Positions 39,701-47,733 of a stretch of 64,000 bases of DNA are shown here, in pieces. The translations under genes were made by a program, and so were the position numbers. Source of the stretch: Clostridiales bacterium (GTDB taxonomy: Bacteria > Bacillota > Clostridia > Christensenellales > Aristaeellaceae); assembly GCA_015056145.1 (NCBI GenBank), contig SVGY01000008.1:48333-112332 (forward strand). Reading direction: 5' to 3'. Within the stretch, counting starts at the first letter, position 1; every line of letters starts with the position of its first letter. The notes beneath the pieces were generated by a model. The model had not been told where the DNA came from. It did no database searches and saw only the letters and a program-made list of their open reading frames with translations.

Positions 39701-42700
39701 TCATTCGTCCAAATGATGAGGCGATATTCACCGCTGCTCGGAAGATTGCTGAAGTTGTAGGTTGCGCTTATGTTGTTTCCAGAAGCAGAATTGTTGGTTT
39801 CACCAGAAGTATTGTCGCCGGTGTTGCTATCGCCGGTATCTTCTTCGTCATCGTACCAGTTACCACTATTCACTTCGTAGAAGGTTTCCTTGGAGGCGTA
39901 GATGCGGTTGCCTTCGGCGTCACGGTAGTAGCCGTCCTCGTCGACGGAATAATAATTGCCGTTCTTGATGGCGTCGGGCACTTCTTCGTCGTTCACGTTG
40001 TAGCAACGGTCAAAGATCTCCACCTTCATGATGTACTGGGTAGTATCCAGCACAACTTTGGAAATACCTTCCTGGCTTTCACTGATTCGATACCAGTGCA
40101 CACCGGGCTGATTATAGCTAAGATCAGCGAACTTCACGGCACCATAATCATTGCTTTGGCCGTAACCGTCAATATGGGTGTTCTTGGTGGTCTGGATTTG
40201 AGTCCAATTGTCACCAACCATTTCTTCCATAATGAAGGTGAATTGCTGATTTCTGTCCTCACCAACAGTGTTGCCGTCAAAGGTTTTGTAGAATACACTG
40301 GGGTCGATAACAGCCTTGGCGGGTACATCCTGCAGCAGGTTGTGGAATACCTGCTCGGTTACGCTGGCCATCACGCTTGTATCCACTTCGGTGTTGTTTG
40401 CCACCAGATTGGGGGAGACGGGACGTCCGTCTTCGGCCAATGCATCGTTGTTGTAAGCGTAATAGGTTGCGGAGGTGTGCAGGTTGTAATCCGCATCCAT
40501 GGTCACTTCCACACGCACATAGTACTGTTCTGTGGAGTTGATAAGATGCTTGGGATCGTAGCTGTACTCGGTATTGCTGGGAGTAACGGTGCCGTTTTCG
40601 TAGGTGTGTACCACGGGAGCGGCATCGGTCTCGTAGATGCGGTACCAGTGCACGCCGATATCGCTCTGGAAGTTGTAGCTCATATCGGTGTGGATGTAGT
40701 CGGCGGCCTGCTCGCTGGAGTAGGTTTCGTCGCCATTATCCACGGTGACCATCTTGTTAACGTCGGGGATGTTGTTCAGGGTAGCGAAGGGAGTCCATTC
40801 AGAGGTCACATTGCCGTTCTCATCCTCACGGTGGGTCAATTCTTCCATCATGAAGGTGAAGGCGGGGAAGGTGTGATCATCCTTATCGACAGTTACTGCA
40901 GTGCCGCCAACCTGCTTGCGCAGTTCCACACCGATGGTGGTGGGGTTGGGGTTGCGGTCCTTCTCGTTGTTGTTGAAGATGAGTTCACTGGTATTGCCGA
41001 TACGGGTAGCCAGAGTGGGATCGATGGTGTAGTCGATCAGCGCACCGTCGGCGTCGTACTCGCCCACAAACATGATGTTGGCAAGGGTGCCGTCGGGATT
41101 GGTCTTCTTGACCTGGTAATACTCAACGGAATCCACCTTGGCGCCGAAGACATAGTCATCGCTTACCACAACACGGACGATGTACTGATTCTTGGAGAAG
41201 TCGTACTTTTCTGCCATGGCGGCATCGCCTTCGCCGGTGTACTGGTATTCATACACACGGAACCAGACGCTGTAGGTGTTGGCTTCATCTTCGGTATCAA
41301 TTTCTGCATCGTGGGGGATAGCCACGTTGTAGAAGGTGAACTTATCAGTTGCCAAGCCGTTCTCGTCCACGTTGGTCCTTCTGTCGATCTGCTCTGCGGT
41401 CACAGCGCCGCTGGCTTCATCAATGGTCAGGCGTTCCAGAATGAAGTCGAACTTCTGATCGCCGGCGGCAGGATTGCCATTGACGGTCTTGTAGAAGCTG
41501 AACTGAGTGCTGGTGCCCTGAGGATTGGGCGTGGGAGTGGGGGAGGGAGTGGGAGTATCGGTGGGCTTGGGGGTAGGAGTATCATCGGGAGCCGGGGTGG
41601 GAGTAGGCGTGGTCTTGGGGACGGTGATATTGTTGAAGGTAAGATCCTTCGCACCGACCTTCTTACCAGGCTTGTTGTTCACCTTGGGTTCGCCGGCGGG
41701 GCCGGGATCGGTTCCGATGGTGGGAGCGTCGTTGGTATCAAAGCGGAAGTAAGAGGTCTTGACCACTACTTCATCGTAGGTGTAGCCATACATACCATGG
41801 CCGACCTTTACGGTCTTCTTTTCCACCTTTACCTTGATAACATACTGCTGGGTACTGGTCACATAGTTGTTGTCGCCCAGCTGGGTCTGCTGGTCGATGG
41901 GTGCTTCGTATACACGATACCAATAGGTATTGCCAACCTCGTTAAAGGTGTAGGTGGTATCGGCGAAGTGGAATTCAGTACCGTAGTTGACGGCTTCGTC
42001 AACTTTTTCCCAGCTGCTGCCGTTCCACTTTTCCTTGATGAAGATGAAGTTTTCGGTAGCCTTGGGGGCAGAACCGTCCACATACTTCTTGAAGGCGGAG
42101 CTTACGGAAGTAGGTTTGGTGGTACCGGTGAAGTCGGTACGGTGGGACTCAGCCAGCACGTTGATGGTGTCGGCGATTACGGTACCGTTCAGGTTGGACT
42201 TGATGTTCACGGTAGCGCCGGGAGCGATGATAGAGCCAACCATGGTATCAGTGTTGATGGTGGTATTTTCAGCGTTGACAAAGTTCCAGATGATCTTGCC
42301 GTTGGAGAATTCGCCGGTTTCGCTGGCGGCAGTCTGCTTGCCGTCGATGTAGAGCATGGTTGCGGGCATGTCGATGGTGCCGCTGTAACCGGAGCAGTCT
42401 ACATTGATGATCAAGCTGCCATCGTGGCCGGATTTGAAGCCCTGGAAGTCCAGACGACGGGAAATACCCTTGACGGTTTCAGGGGTCATCTCAACATAGG
42501 CGGCGCCGTCCAGATTGCTGATGGTAATGGTGGGGTTCGTGTAGTAACCACCGTTGGGGCTGGTATACCAACCGCCGCTCTTGATAACAGCGGTATCAGC
42601 ACCATAGGACTTGGTGCCGGTCTTCACCTCTTCGGGGGTCCAGGGATTCCACCAGTTGTACTGGTAGATTACTTCTTCAGGAAGGTCAGAGGTAACATCA

Positions 42701-45700
42701 AACAGGTTACGGCTGATGCTCTTAATCTGGCTCTGAACATAGTCCAGGTCGATGAAGGGGCGGTTGTTGCTGTCACGGTCTTTGATGATGGTGCTGGGGC
42801 GGTCAATCTTGGCACCATCAATGGAAAGAGCGGTTCCGTTGTCCTGCAGACCAATGGTGTGACTGCTGCCGACAACCAGAATGTGATTGGCCTTGGCAGC
42901 GCTGCCGCTGTGCACTTCGTTGTAATTGATAATGTAGGACAGTTCATCGGCCACCTGGTTGGTACCAAAGTTGCTGCCTGCATAGGCGTTCAGAGCAAGA
43001 ATGTTACCGTTGGTATGGCTTTTGATATTGACAGTATCAAAGGCAACGAGGTGAAAACTGCCGGCGATGCCCAGAGGGCTGGTATGTACAATGTACTTGG
43101 AGTAGGCGGGGTCATCCACAAAGGCATTGCGGACGTCGTTGTAGTTGAAGGTTTTGCCCCTGTAGGTACCGGGATCGATATCGCCGGACAGGTTAACGGA
43201 CACATAGTAGGTGGAGAAGCTGTCGGAGCTGAAGTCCACGCTGTGAACGGTACCGTCTTCGTCGATAATGGTGGTGTTTTCCAGCAGTTCGGGGGTGTTT
43301 TCGTCCACCATATGAACTACGTTGATATCGAACTCTTCAGGCAGCAGGTCGCCGGAGTTCAGAACGTTTTCAGACAGCTGGAAGCGAATGTTGACACTGC
43401 CGCCGATGGGCTCCACTTCCATGCCGTTCAGTATGAAGGAAATGTCGTAAACCAGTTCTTCTACAGACTTCTTGCCGGTGACGGTCTTTGCCTGGTCAAC
43501 GGTTTCGGAGTATTCATCGGAGTTCTGGTCGATGGGAGTGATCACCAGCTCGGCGCCGAAGGGAATGGTTACGCCTTCGGGAACATCCACGGTGATGAAC
43601 ACATACTGATCCTGGTATTCGTAATGGGTAGGCTGAGGCTGAGTGCAGATGTCTGCGTGAGCATGCTCGGGGATGCCGCAGACGATGTTCATGTTTTCGT
43701 CCAGGCATACGGCGGTATGAGCATGTTCTTCCAGACCGCAGTAGAAGATGACTTCCACCAGGCACTCTTCGGTGTGAGCGTGCTCGGCTACTTCGCAGAT
43801 GAGGTTCCCCTCGGCATCGTAGCAGGCTTCGCCATGAGCGTGCTCTTCCATGCCGCAGTAGAAGGTAGGCTCAACGATGGGTTCTTCGGTGGCTTCGGGA
43901 GCCACGGCGCATTCCTCGGTGTGAGCGTGCTCAGCTACTTCGCAGATGAGGTTGCCATCGGCATCGTAGCAGGCTTCGTCATGAGCGTGCTCTTCCAGGC
44001 CACAGTAGAAGGTAGGCTCAACGATGGGTTCTTCGGTGGCTTCGGGAGCCACGGCGCATTCCTCGGTGTGAGCGTGCTCGGCTACTTCGCAGATGAGGTT
44101 GCCCTCGGCATCATAGCATGCTTCGCCATGAGCGTGCTCTTCCAGGCCACAGTAGAAGGTAGGCTCAACGATGGGTTCTTCGGTGGCTTCGGGAGCCACA
44201 GCGCATTCCTCGGAGTGAGCGTGCTCGGCTACTTCGCAAACGAGGTTGCCCTCGGCATCATAGCAGGCTTCGTCATGAGCGTGCTCTTCCAGGCCGCAGT
44301 AGAGGGTGGGCTCAACGATGGGTTCTTCGGTGGCTTCGGGAGCCACGGCGCATTCCTCGGTGTGAGCGTGCTCGGCTACTTCGCAGATGAGGTTGCCCTC
44401 GGCATCATAGCAAGCTTCGCCATGAGCGTGCTCTTCCAGGCCGCAGTAGAGGGTGGGTTCAACGATGGGTTCTTCGGTGGCTTCGGGGGCCACGGCGCAT
44501 TCCTCGGTATGAGCGTGCTCTTCTGCTTCGCAGATCAGAGTGCCTTCTTCATCATAGCAGGCTTCGTCGTGAGCGTGCTCAGATTTCTCGCATATATAAT
44601 AGGAAGTTTCTCCGTCAGGAGCGGGGGTGACTTCCTCAACAGGAGTCTCGGTAGAGGTTTCTGCCAGCATCGTCTGGTAGGCATGATTGATCAGACCGTA
44701 TCCGGCAATGGTGGAATCGTTGAGGCTGTAGGTGTGCTTTGCAACCTCGGCGTCGTGATTGCCTTCAATGGTAACGACCTGGGATTCGCTTGCGCTGTAA
44801 ACGATACCCACATGGTCGATCTTGCCATCCCGATCCCAATCGAAGAAGATCAGGTCGCCGGGCTGGGGAATATAGTCGCTGGTAGAAGCATACAGGCCGA
44901 TGGACTGGTACTGCTTCTTCATGCGGGTGGCGTTGGATTCCTGAGGCAGGGCATTTTCAGGCAGCTCAGCATAATCCATGCAGAAGGAAACATACATGGC
45001 GCACCAGTCGCTGTAGGGCAGGTGCCACCAATCGCCGTAACGGGTATAGCCAAAGAAGCCTTCTTCGGTGATGACAAAATTGTCAGAAGACTCTTCGTAG
45101 CCCAGCTGAGAGGAAGCAATTGCCAGCAGGTCTTCAGGCCATACGCCGGTAAGCTTCACATGGCTGAAGGTGCTTTCCCATTCGCTGCTGGTTTCGGTCT
45201 TGGTACCGGAGCAGCGCATGGTGGTGGAGGCCTCTGCGGTGTTGCCGTCAGCATCCACAGCCTTCACGGTTACGGTGAGGGTGCTGGCTTCTTCCTGGCC
45301 AGCAACAGTCACGGTGAAGTCCTTCTGCTCGTAGTCAGTCAGGGAGAGAAGCTCGGTCTCGTCCTGCATTACGGTAACCTGGTACGTTACAGGTGCAACG
45401 CCGCCGGAGTGTGCAATGCGGAAGATGGGGCTGTTGGTGGTGGAGGCGTACAGGCAGTCCGTATTCAGGCTGACCACCAGGGTACCGTCGCTTACAGCCA
45501 AAGTAGCGTGATCGGAAACGGAGCTGTACTCGTCGGCAGCAGTGAGGGTGATGGTGTAGATGCCGGCGGTCTCGCTGCTCCATTCAAAGGAGGTAGCGGC
45601 GGGATCCAGTTCGGTTTCGGACACCACAACCTCACCGTCAGCATTCTTGACGGTGTAGGTCAGTTTGAGTACGCCGGTGGAAGCGATATTCCAGCTGGCC

Positions 45701-46341
45701 TTTTCGCCAACCATTACGCCCTGATCCTTTTCGGAGGAAATGGCAAAGGTCAGCTCGGCAGCGGGTTCTTCGGAAACCTCGGGTACCTCGGTGACAACGC
45801 TTTCTTCCGTAGCTTCCGGTTCTTCGGTAAGCGCAGGATCTTCGGTCACAGGGGTTTCTTCGGCAGGAACCACGGTTTCCACCACGGTCTCGTCGGTAGC
45901 TTCGGCGGGAGCGTCGGTGGTAACCACTTCCTCAGAAGCGGTTGTGGGAGCCTCGGTCACCACTTCGGTGGGAGCAGCGGTTGCGGTGGGGGCGATGGTT
46001 TCTTCCACCTTCTGCTGGTAGCAGCTGCCACCGTGGCTGTGCTCGTCAATGCCGCAGGCAAGCACAGAAGTATAGCATGCATCACCGTGAGCATGCTCCT
46101 CGCTTTCTTCCATGCCGCAGCTCAGCTGGCTGGAATAGCAGCTGTCAGAATGGGTGTGTTCCGGGATCGTACAGATCAGCTCGGAAGACATGGTAATTGC
46201 GGGCTGCATCAGCTGCAGTGCAACTACACTGATTACGAGCACAGAAAGTACGCCCAGAACAGCGAATGCTTTGCGGCGCTTTGCTTTGTTCGTAAAGCAG
46301 TCCTGAATGTAAGAAGTGATTTTCCAATGCACACCGTTCAC
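36781..46341 (-). CDS. Giant multidomain LPKTG surface adhesin (putative pilus tip protein) with amidase domain
   Basis: 3186 residues. Order: basic N-terminus and membrane helix (~25-47); three Cys/His knuckles (~57-112); Thr/Glu linker; two Ig-like domains (~205-385); a CHAP/NlpC-like amidase (~395-550) with Cys in DWCAMYVSFC and His in KIDHVGIVY; seven ~49-residue Cys/His repeats (~577-900); a beta region; a choice-of-anchor-A-like domain (~1060-1400; GSIIAPGATVNIKSNLNG); then about seven Spy0128/FctA-like isopeptide pilin domains (~1410-3130; pattern FxFxLE...YWYRVxE...YxVxVxV...FNN), several with nested insertions; LPKTGG and a CATRRKRERRYE tail. Start GTG 46341. Binding target unknown. 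The gene uses no TTA, CTA or TCA codon. Confidence 0.9.
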   Translation of the reverse strand: MNGVHWKITSYIQDCFTNKAKRRKAFAVLGVLSVLVISVVALQLMQPAITMSSELICTIPEHTHSDSCYSSQLSCGMEESEEHAHGDACYTSVLACGIDEHSHGGSCYQQKVEETIAPTATAAPTEVVTEAPTTASEEVVTTDAPAEATDETVVETVVPAEETPVTEDPALTEEPEATEESVVTEVPEVSEEPAAELTFAISSEKDQGVMVGEKASWNIASTGVLKLTYTVKNADGEVVVSETELDPAATSFEWSSETAGIYTITLTAADEYSSVSDHATLAVSDGTLVVSLNTDCLYASTTNSPIFRIAHSGGVAPVTYQVTVMQDETELLSLTDYEQKDFTVTVAGQEEASTLTVTVKAVDADGNTAEASTTMRCSGTKTETSSEWESTFSHVKLTGVWPEDLLAIASSQLGYEESSDNFVITEEGFFGYTRYGDWWHLPYSDWCAMYVSFCMDYAELPENALPQESNATRMKKQYQSIGLYASTSDYIPQPGDLIFFDWDRDGKIDHVGIVYSASESQVVTIEGNHDAEVAKHTYSLNDSTIAGYGLINHAYQTMLAETSTETPVEEVTPAPDGETSYYICEKSEHAHDEACYDEEGTLICEAEEHAHTEECAVAPEATEEPIVEPTLYCGLEEHAHGEACYDAEGNLICEVAEHAHTEECAVAPEATEEPIVEPTLYCGLEEHAHDEACYDAEGNLVCEVAEHAHSEECAVAPEATEEPIVEPTFYCGLEEHAHGEACYDAEGNLICEVAEHAHTEECAVAPEATEEPIVEPTFYCGLEEHAHDEACYDADGNLICEVAEHAHTEECAVAPEATEEPIVEPTFYCGMEEHAHGEACYDAEGNLICEVAEHAHTEECLVEVIFYCGLEEHAHTAVCLDENMNIVCGIPEHAHADICTQPQPTHYEYQDQYVFITVDVPEGVTIPFGAELVITPIDQNSDEYSETVDQAKTVTGKKSVEELVYDISFILNGMEVEPIGGSVNIRFQLSENVLNSGDLLPEEFDINVVHMVDENTPELLENTTIIDEDGTVHSVDFSSDSFSTYYVSVNLSGDIDPGTYRGKTFNYNDVRNAFVDDPAYSKYIVHTSPLGIAGSFHLVAFDTVNIKSHTNGNILALNAYAGSNFGTNQVADELSYIINYNEVHSGSAAKANHILVVGSSHTIGLQDNGTALSIDGAKIDRPSTIIKDRDSNNRPFIDLDYVQSQIKSISRNLFDVTSDLPEEVIYQYNWWNPWTPEEVKTGTKSYGADTAVIKSGGWYTSPNGGYYTNPTITISNLDGAAYVEMTPETVKGISRRLDFQGFKSGHDGSLIINVDCSGYSGTIDMPATMLYIDGKQTAASETGEFSNGKIIWNFVNAENTTINTDTMVGSIIAPGATVNIKSNLNGTVIADTINVLAESHRTDFTGTTKPTSVSSAFKKYVDGSAPKATENFIFIKEKWNGSSWEKVDEAVNYGTEFHFADTTYTFNEVGNTYWYRVYEAPIDQQTQLGDNNYVTSTQQYVIKVKVEKKTVKVGHGMYGYTYDEVVVKTSYFRFDTNDAPTIGTDPGPAGEPKVNNKPGKKVGAKDLTFNNITVPKTTPTPTPAPDDTPTPKPTDTPTPSPTPTPNPQGTSTQFSFYKTVNGNPAAGDQKFDFILERLTIDEASGAVTAEQIDRRTNVDENGLATDKFTFYNVAIPHDAEIDTEDEANTYSVWFRVYEYQYTGEGDAAMAEKYDFSKNQYIVRVVVSDDYVFGAKVDSVEYYQVKKTNPDGTLANIMFVGEYDADGALIDYTIDPTLATRIGNTSELIFNNNEKDRNPNPTTIGVELRKQVGGTAVTVDKDDHTFPAFTFMMEELTHREDENGNVTSEWTPFATLNNIPDVNKMVTVDNGDETYSSEQAADYIHTDMSYNFQSDIGVHWYRIYETDAAPVVHTYENGTVTPSNTEYSYDPKHLINSTEQYYVRVEVTMDADYNLHTSATYYAYNNDALAEDGRPVSPNLVANNTEVDTSVMASVTEQVFHNLLQDVPAKAVIDPSVFYKTFDGNTVGEDRNQQFTFIMEEMVGDNWTQIQTTKNTHIDGYGQSNDYGAVKFADLSYNQPGVHWYRISESQEGISKVVLDTTQYIMKVEIFDRCYNVNDEEVPDAIKNGNYYSVDEDGYYRDAEGNRIYASKETFYEVNSGNWYDDEEDTGDSNTGDNTSGETNNSASGNNISATYNFSNLPSSGEYRLIIWTNEINSSSFSNYKSSFNYIGYNGTNITPEYFDNDTVHAIVSTRIDLTSGSNGTVTINYSNANYPITITRVALQFRSGTNVLVDPTSSNATGSGSNTGTGSGTGSSSGSTEDPGSTGTPPSSLPLIIPDSVNGGYTVNPEVLVGYTPPAEGGTPTYPAEQYLDFTKRVFDNTSLSTNDAAEITLTFNKKIQNPSGADKTVDRQFEFELHELGEDGSWTKIQTAKNDLDNLSENGTVSPITFAPLQFYEEGSHWYRVVETQTSMTGYVLDTSVFYVNINVQRNKDTGALEIDREAYRIETVNGVETITVVKTVANNTLKTYTKNDNLGEGQVMFDHARESQGTCKMQLIFRDIQGNFYCTGPIRVSGIGEIWVNRYENGIAYDNMNLTYTANTWYDFTVELQNIPDGASARLVDIQYQTTENGPYYSAKLRNKDGSSTEEIVETTETTYTSLFDPETGYPVMDALSATVDGTNQTFVNKEVEIVYNPVEASLKMLKHVDNKLYTGHAGDFTFKLEKLEINGDTAKWVNTGKTTTNDANGNVIFSGESAGLKFTSSDVGKTYWYRVTEQTGDGNYIYSGEAYIFKVEVMRANGQLIANTTTYNQTGSSLSLTSGALLGEYQPGTTKTATFTVPEEGALINPQGWTLNFGNTVGSATYDVYLDNEYIGDSYIAGAPTAVYMKYTLAPGKHTVKVVLRNIADGSSTNSLSSAYIVFNAGENGELQTLKLTPVYASNANDGSSVITGTTVDESVLTRTEVGGNVFHNTTKTDTPDKTEITLKFKKMMGDNLYSGTEKFNFILYAVNKDGNVATSTTVAQENNVAQNINIGPLKYSTKGGDDIQGGYDTYYYKAVEQQSYPGTNLDARYEFGQDEYLVVVKVTSNDGNMVANAYYYKWPGDGFDPLNLGDPIYTNSSVIGEDGMTTSSGAVPTFNNKSRQNAELPKTGGSGTLLYTAGGLLLMAAALLYWCATRRKRERRYE
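43650..44605 (-). repeat. 147-bp tandem coding repeats with His/Cys knuckles
   Basis: About six nearly identical 147-base units plus divergent ends, encoding 49 residues each: CGLEEHAHGEAC, then a spacer YDAEGNLI, CEVAEHAHTEEC, and the linker AVAPEATEEPIVEPT. Each unit holds two C-x4-H-x-H-x3-C knuckles, 14 in total here. Units differ by few bases (e.g. GEAC/DEAC, LYCG/FYCG), which points to recent expansion or gene conversion. Confidence 0.92.
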
Positions 46342-47518
46342 CTTACCTTTACTTGATGTGAATTATGCGAAGAGTGATGTATTCGTTAATCTACAGGTCC
46401 CATATCCCGGAAGGGCCAGACCTTGAAGATGACACGTCCGACAATTTCATCAGCGGCGATGCAGCCGATCATGCTGCTGCGGCTGTCGACGGATTCGGCA
46501 CGGTGGTCGCCAAGCACGAATACGCTGTTATCGGGAACCTGGTAGGGATACTGAATATCGCTGATGCCCAGGCTTTTTTCTGTAACATAGGGTTCGTAGA
46601 GAAGAGTGCCGTTCACGGTAACATTGCCGTCTTCGTCGATCTCCACCCAGTCGCCCTGGGTTGCGATAACCCGCTTGAGAAGAAGCTTGTTGTTAAAATA
46701 AAATCCAACAACTTCACCCTGTTTAAAAGAGGTGGTCTTAACTGCTACAACAATGTCGCCGTCGTTCATGGTGGGCTCCATGCTGGTTCCTTTTATCTGG
46801 AAAACATGCTCCTCGCTTTCCTCCATGCCGCAGCTCAACTTGCTGGAATAGCAGCTGTCAGAATGGCTGTGTTCCGGGATCGTACAGATCAGCTCGGAAG
46901 ACATGGCAATTGTGGGCTGCATCAGCTGCAGTGCAACTACACTGATTACGAGCACAGAAAGTACGTCCAGAACAGCGAATGCTTTGCGGCGCTTTGCTTT
47001 GTTCGTAAAGCAGTCCTGAATGTAAGACGTGATTTTCCAATGCACACCGTTCACCTTACCTTTACTTGATGTGAATTATGCGAAGAGTGATGCATTCGTT
47101 AATCTACAGGTCCCATATCCCGGAAGGGCCAGACCTTGAAGATGACATGTCCGACAATTTCATCAGCGGCGATGCAGCCGATCATGCTGCTGCGGCTGTC
47201 GACGGATTCGGCACGGTGGTCGCCAAGCACGAATACGCCGTTATCGGGAACCTGGTAGGGATACTGAATATCGCTGATGCCCAGGCTTTTTTCTGTAACA
47301 TAGGGTTCGTAGAGAAGAGTGCCGTTCACGGTAACATTGCCGTCTTCGTCGATCTCCACCCAGTCGCCCTGGGTTGCGATAACCCGCTTGAGAAGAAGTT
47401 TGTTGTTAAAATAAAATCCAACAACTTCACCCTGTTTAAAAGAGGTGGTCTTAACTGCTACAACAATGTCGCCGTCGTTCATGTTGGGCTCCATACTGGT
47501 TCCTGTTATCTGGAAAAC
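46093..47518. repeat. 713-bp tandem duplication spanning adhesin 5' end and signal peptidase 3' part
   Basis: Copy 1 is 46093-46805, copy 2 is 46806-47518, offset exactly 713 bases (stops at 46386 and 47099, starts at 46341 and 47054). Each copy contains the adhesin's 5' end, the spacer and the peptidase's catalytic part. The internal junction near 46805 joins peptidase and adhesin sequence with about 1 base of homology. Copies differ by scattered substitutions (for example 46431/47144), so they are real, diverging copies. Confidence 0.93.
46386..47054 (-). CDS. Chimeric signal peptidase: adhesin N-terminus fused to SPase I catalytic domain
   Basis: 222 residues. Residues 1-83 are nearly identical to the N-terminus of the giant adhesin: basic start, membrane helix ~28-47 and two knuckle-like Cys/His motifs. 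From residue 84 (EEH|VFQIKG) it is nearly identical to the signal peptidase encoded next to it. Catalytic Ser91 (GTSMEP) and Lys127 (LLLKRVIA) and the C-terminal GDHRAES box are kept. The open frame is intact across the junction. In the parent enzyme Ser lies ~6 residues after the membrane helix; here it is ~45 away, so activity is uncertain. Start is GTG 47054 (or the GTG 9 bases on). It arose by the 713-bp duplication. It could be a by-product or a functional variant processing pilus proteins. Confidence 0.85.
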   Translation of the reverse strand: MNGVHWKITSYIQDCFTNKAKRRKAFAVLDVLSVLVISVVALQLMQPTIAMSSELICTIPEHSHSDSCYSSKLSCGMEESEEHVFQIKGTSMEPTMNDGDIVVAVKTTSFKQGEVVGFYFNNKLLLKRVIATQGDWVEIDEDGNVTVNGTLLYEPYVTEKSLGISDIQYPYQVPDNSVFVLGDHRAESVDSRSSMIGCIAADEIVGRVIFKVWPFRDMGPVD

Positions 47519-47683
47519 CGGCAGGAACAGCGTGGCGATCAGAACGGCAATTGCCGCCACAACCACAAGCACATAAACGGTGCTGCGGATGGCCCGGTAG
47601 TAACGATGGCGGTAGTTCAGCCGCGATCGTTCCTGCTCTATCAGCGTCATGCTGGGTAGGCCTTTGAGCTGTTCATCCTCCAT
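47099..47683 (-). CDS. Signal peptidase I of the pilus locus
   Basis: 194 residues. A cytosolic N-terminus (~32 residues), one membrane helix (VYVLVVVAAIAVLIATLFLP), then the type I catalytic domain: Ser63 in GTSMEPNMNDGD, Lys99 in LLLKRVIATQGD, and GDHRAESVDSRSS. These Ser/Lys peptidases cleave signal peptides at the outer face of the membrane. Dedicated copies in Gram-positive pilus clusters assist pilin processing or assembly. AAAGGAA lies about 10 bases before the ATG. It is the second gene of the putative operon, 50 bases after the coiled-coil gene, and it is the intact parent of the chimeric gene downstream. Confidence 0.92.
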   Translation of the reverse strand: MEDEQLKGLPSMTLIEQERSRLNYRHRYYRAIRSTVYVLVVVAAIAVLIATLFLPVFQITGTSMEPNMNDGDIVVAVKTTSFKQGEVVGFYFNNKLLLKRVIATQGDWVEIDEDGNVTVNGTLLYEPYVTEKSLGISDIQYPYQVPDNGVFVLGDHRAESVDSRSSMIGCIAADEIVGHVIFKVWPFRDMGPVD

Positions 47684-47733
47684 CTTTACTCGTGTTCCTT
47701 TCTGTGGGAGAGTTGCCGGACTGTGTGCGGCTG

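Noticed and set aside
43650..44605. CRISPR-like periodic repeats
   Set aside because: Units of 147 bases are contiguous, in frame and coding, without unique spacers.
36772..46356. 3194-codon open frame on the plus strand opposite the adhesin
   Set aside because: It is the exact antisense register of a gene with clear signal, domains and sorting motif. It stays open only because the adhesin avoids TTA, CTA and TCA. No ribosome site and no recognisable protein.
46093..47518. Assembly artefact as explanation for the 713-bp duplication
   Set aside because: The two copies differ by scattered substitutions, giving amino acid changes such as Thr/Ser and Gln/Lys in the shared N-terminus. A duplicated-read artefact would be identical.
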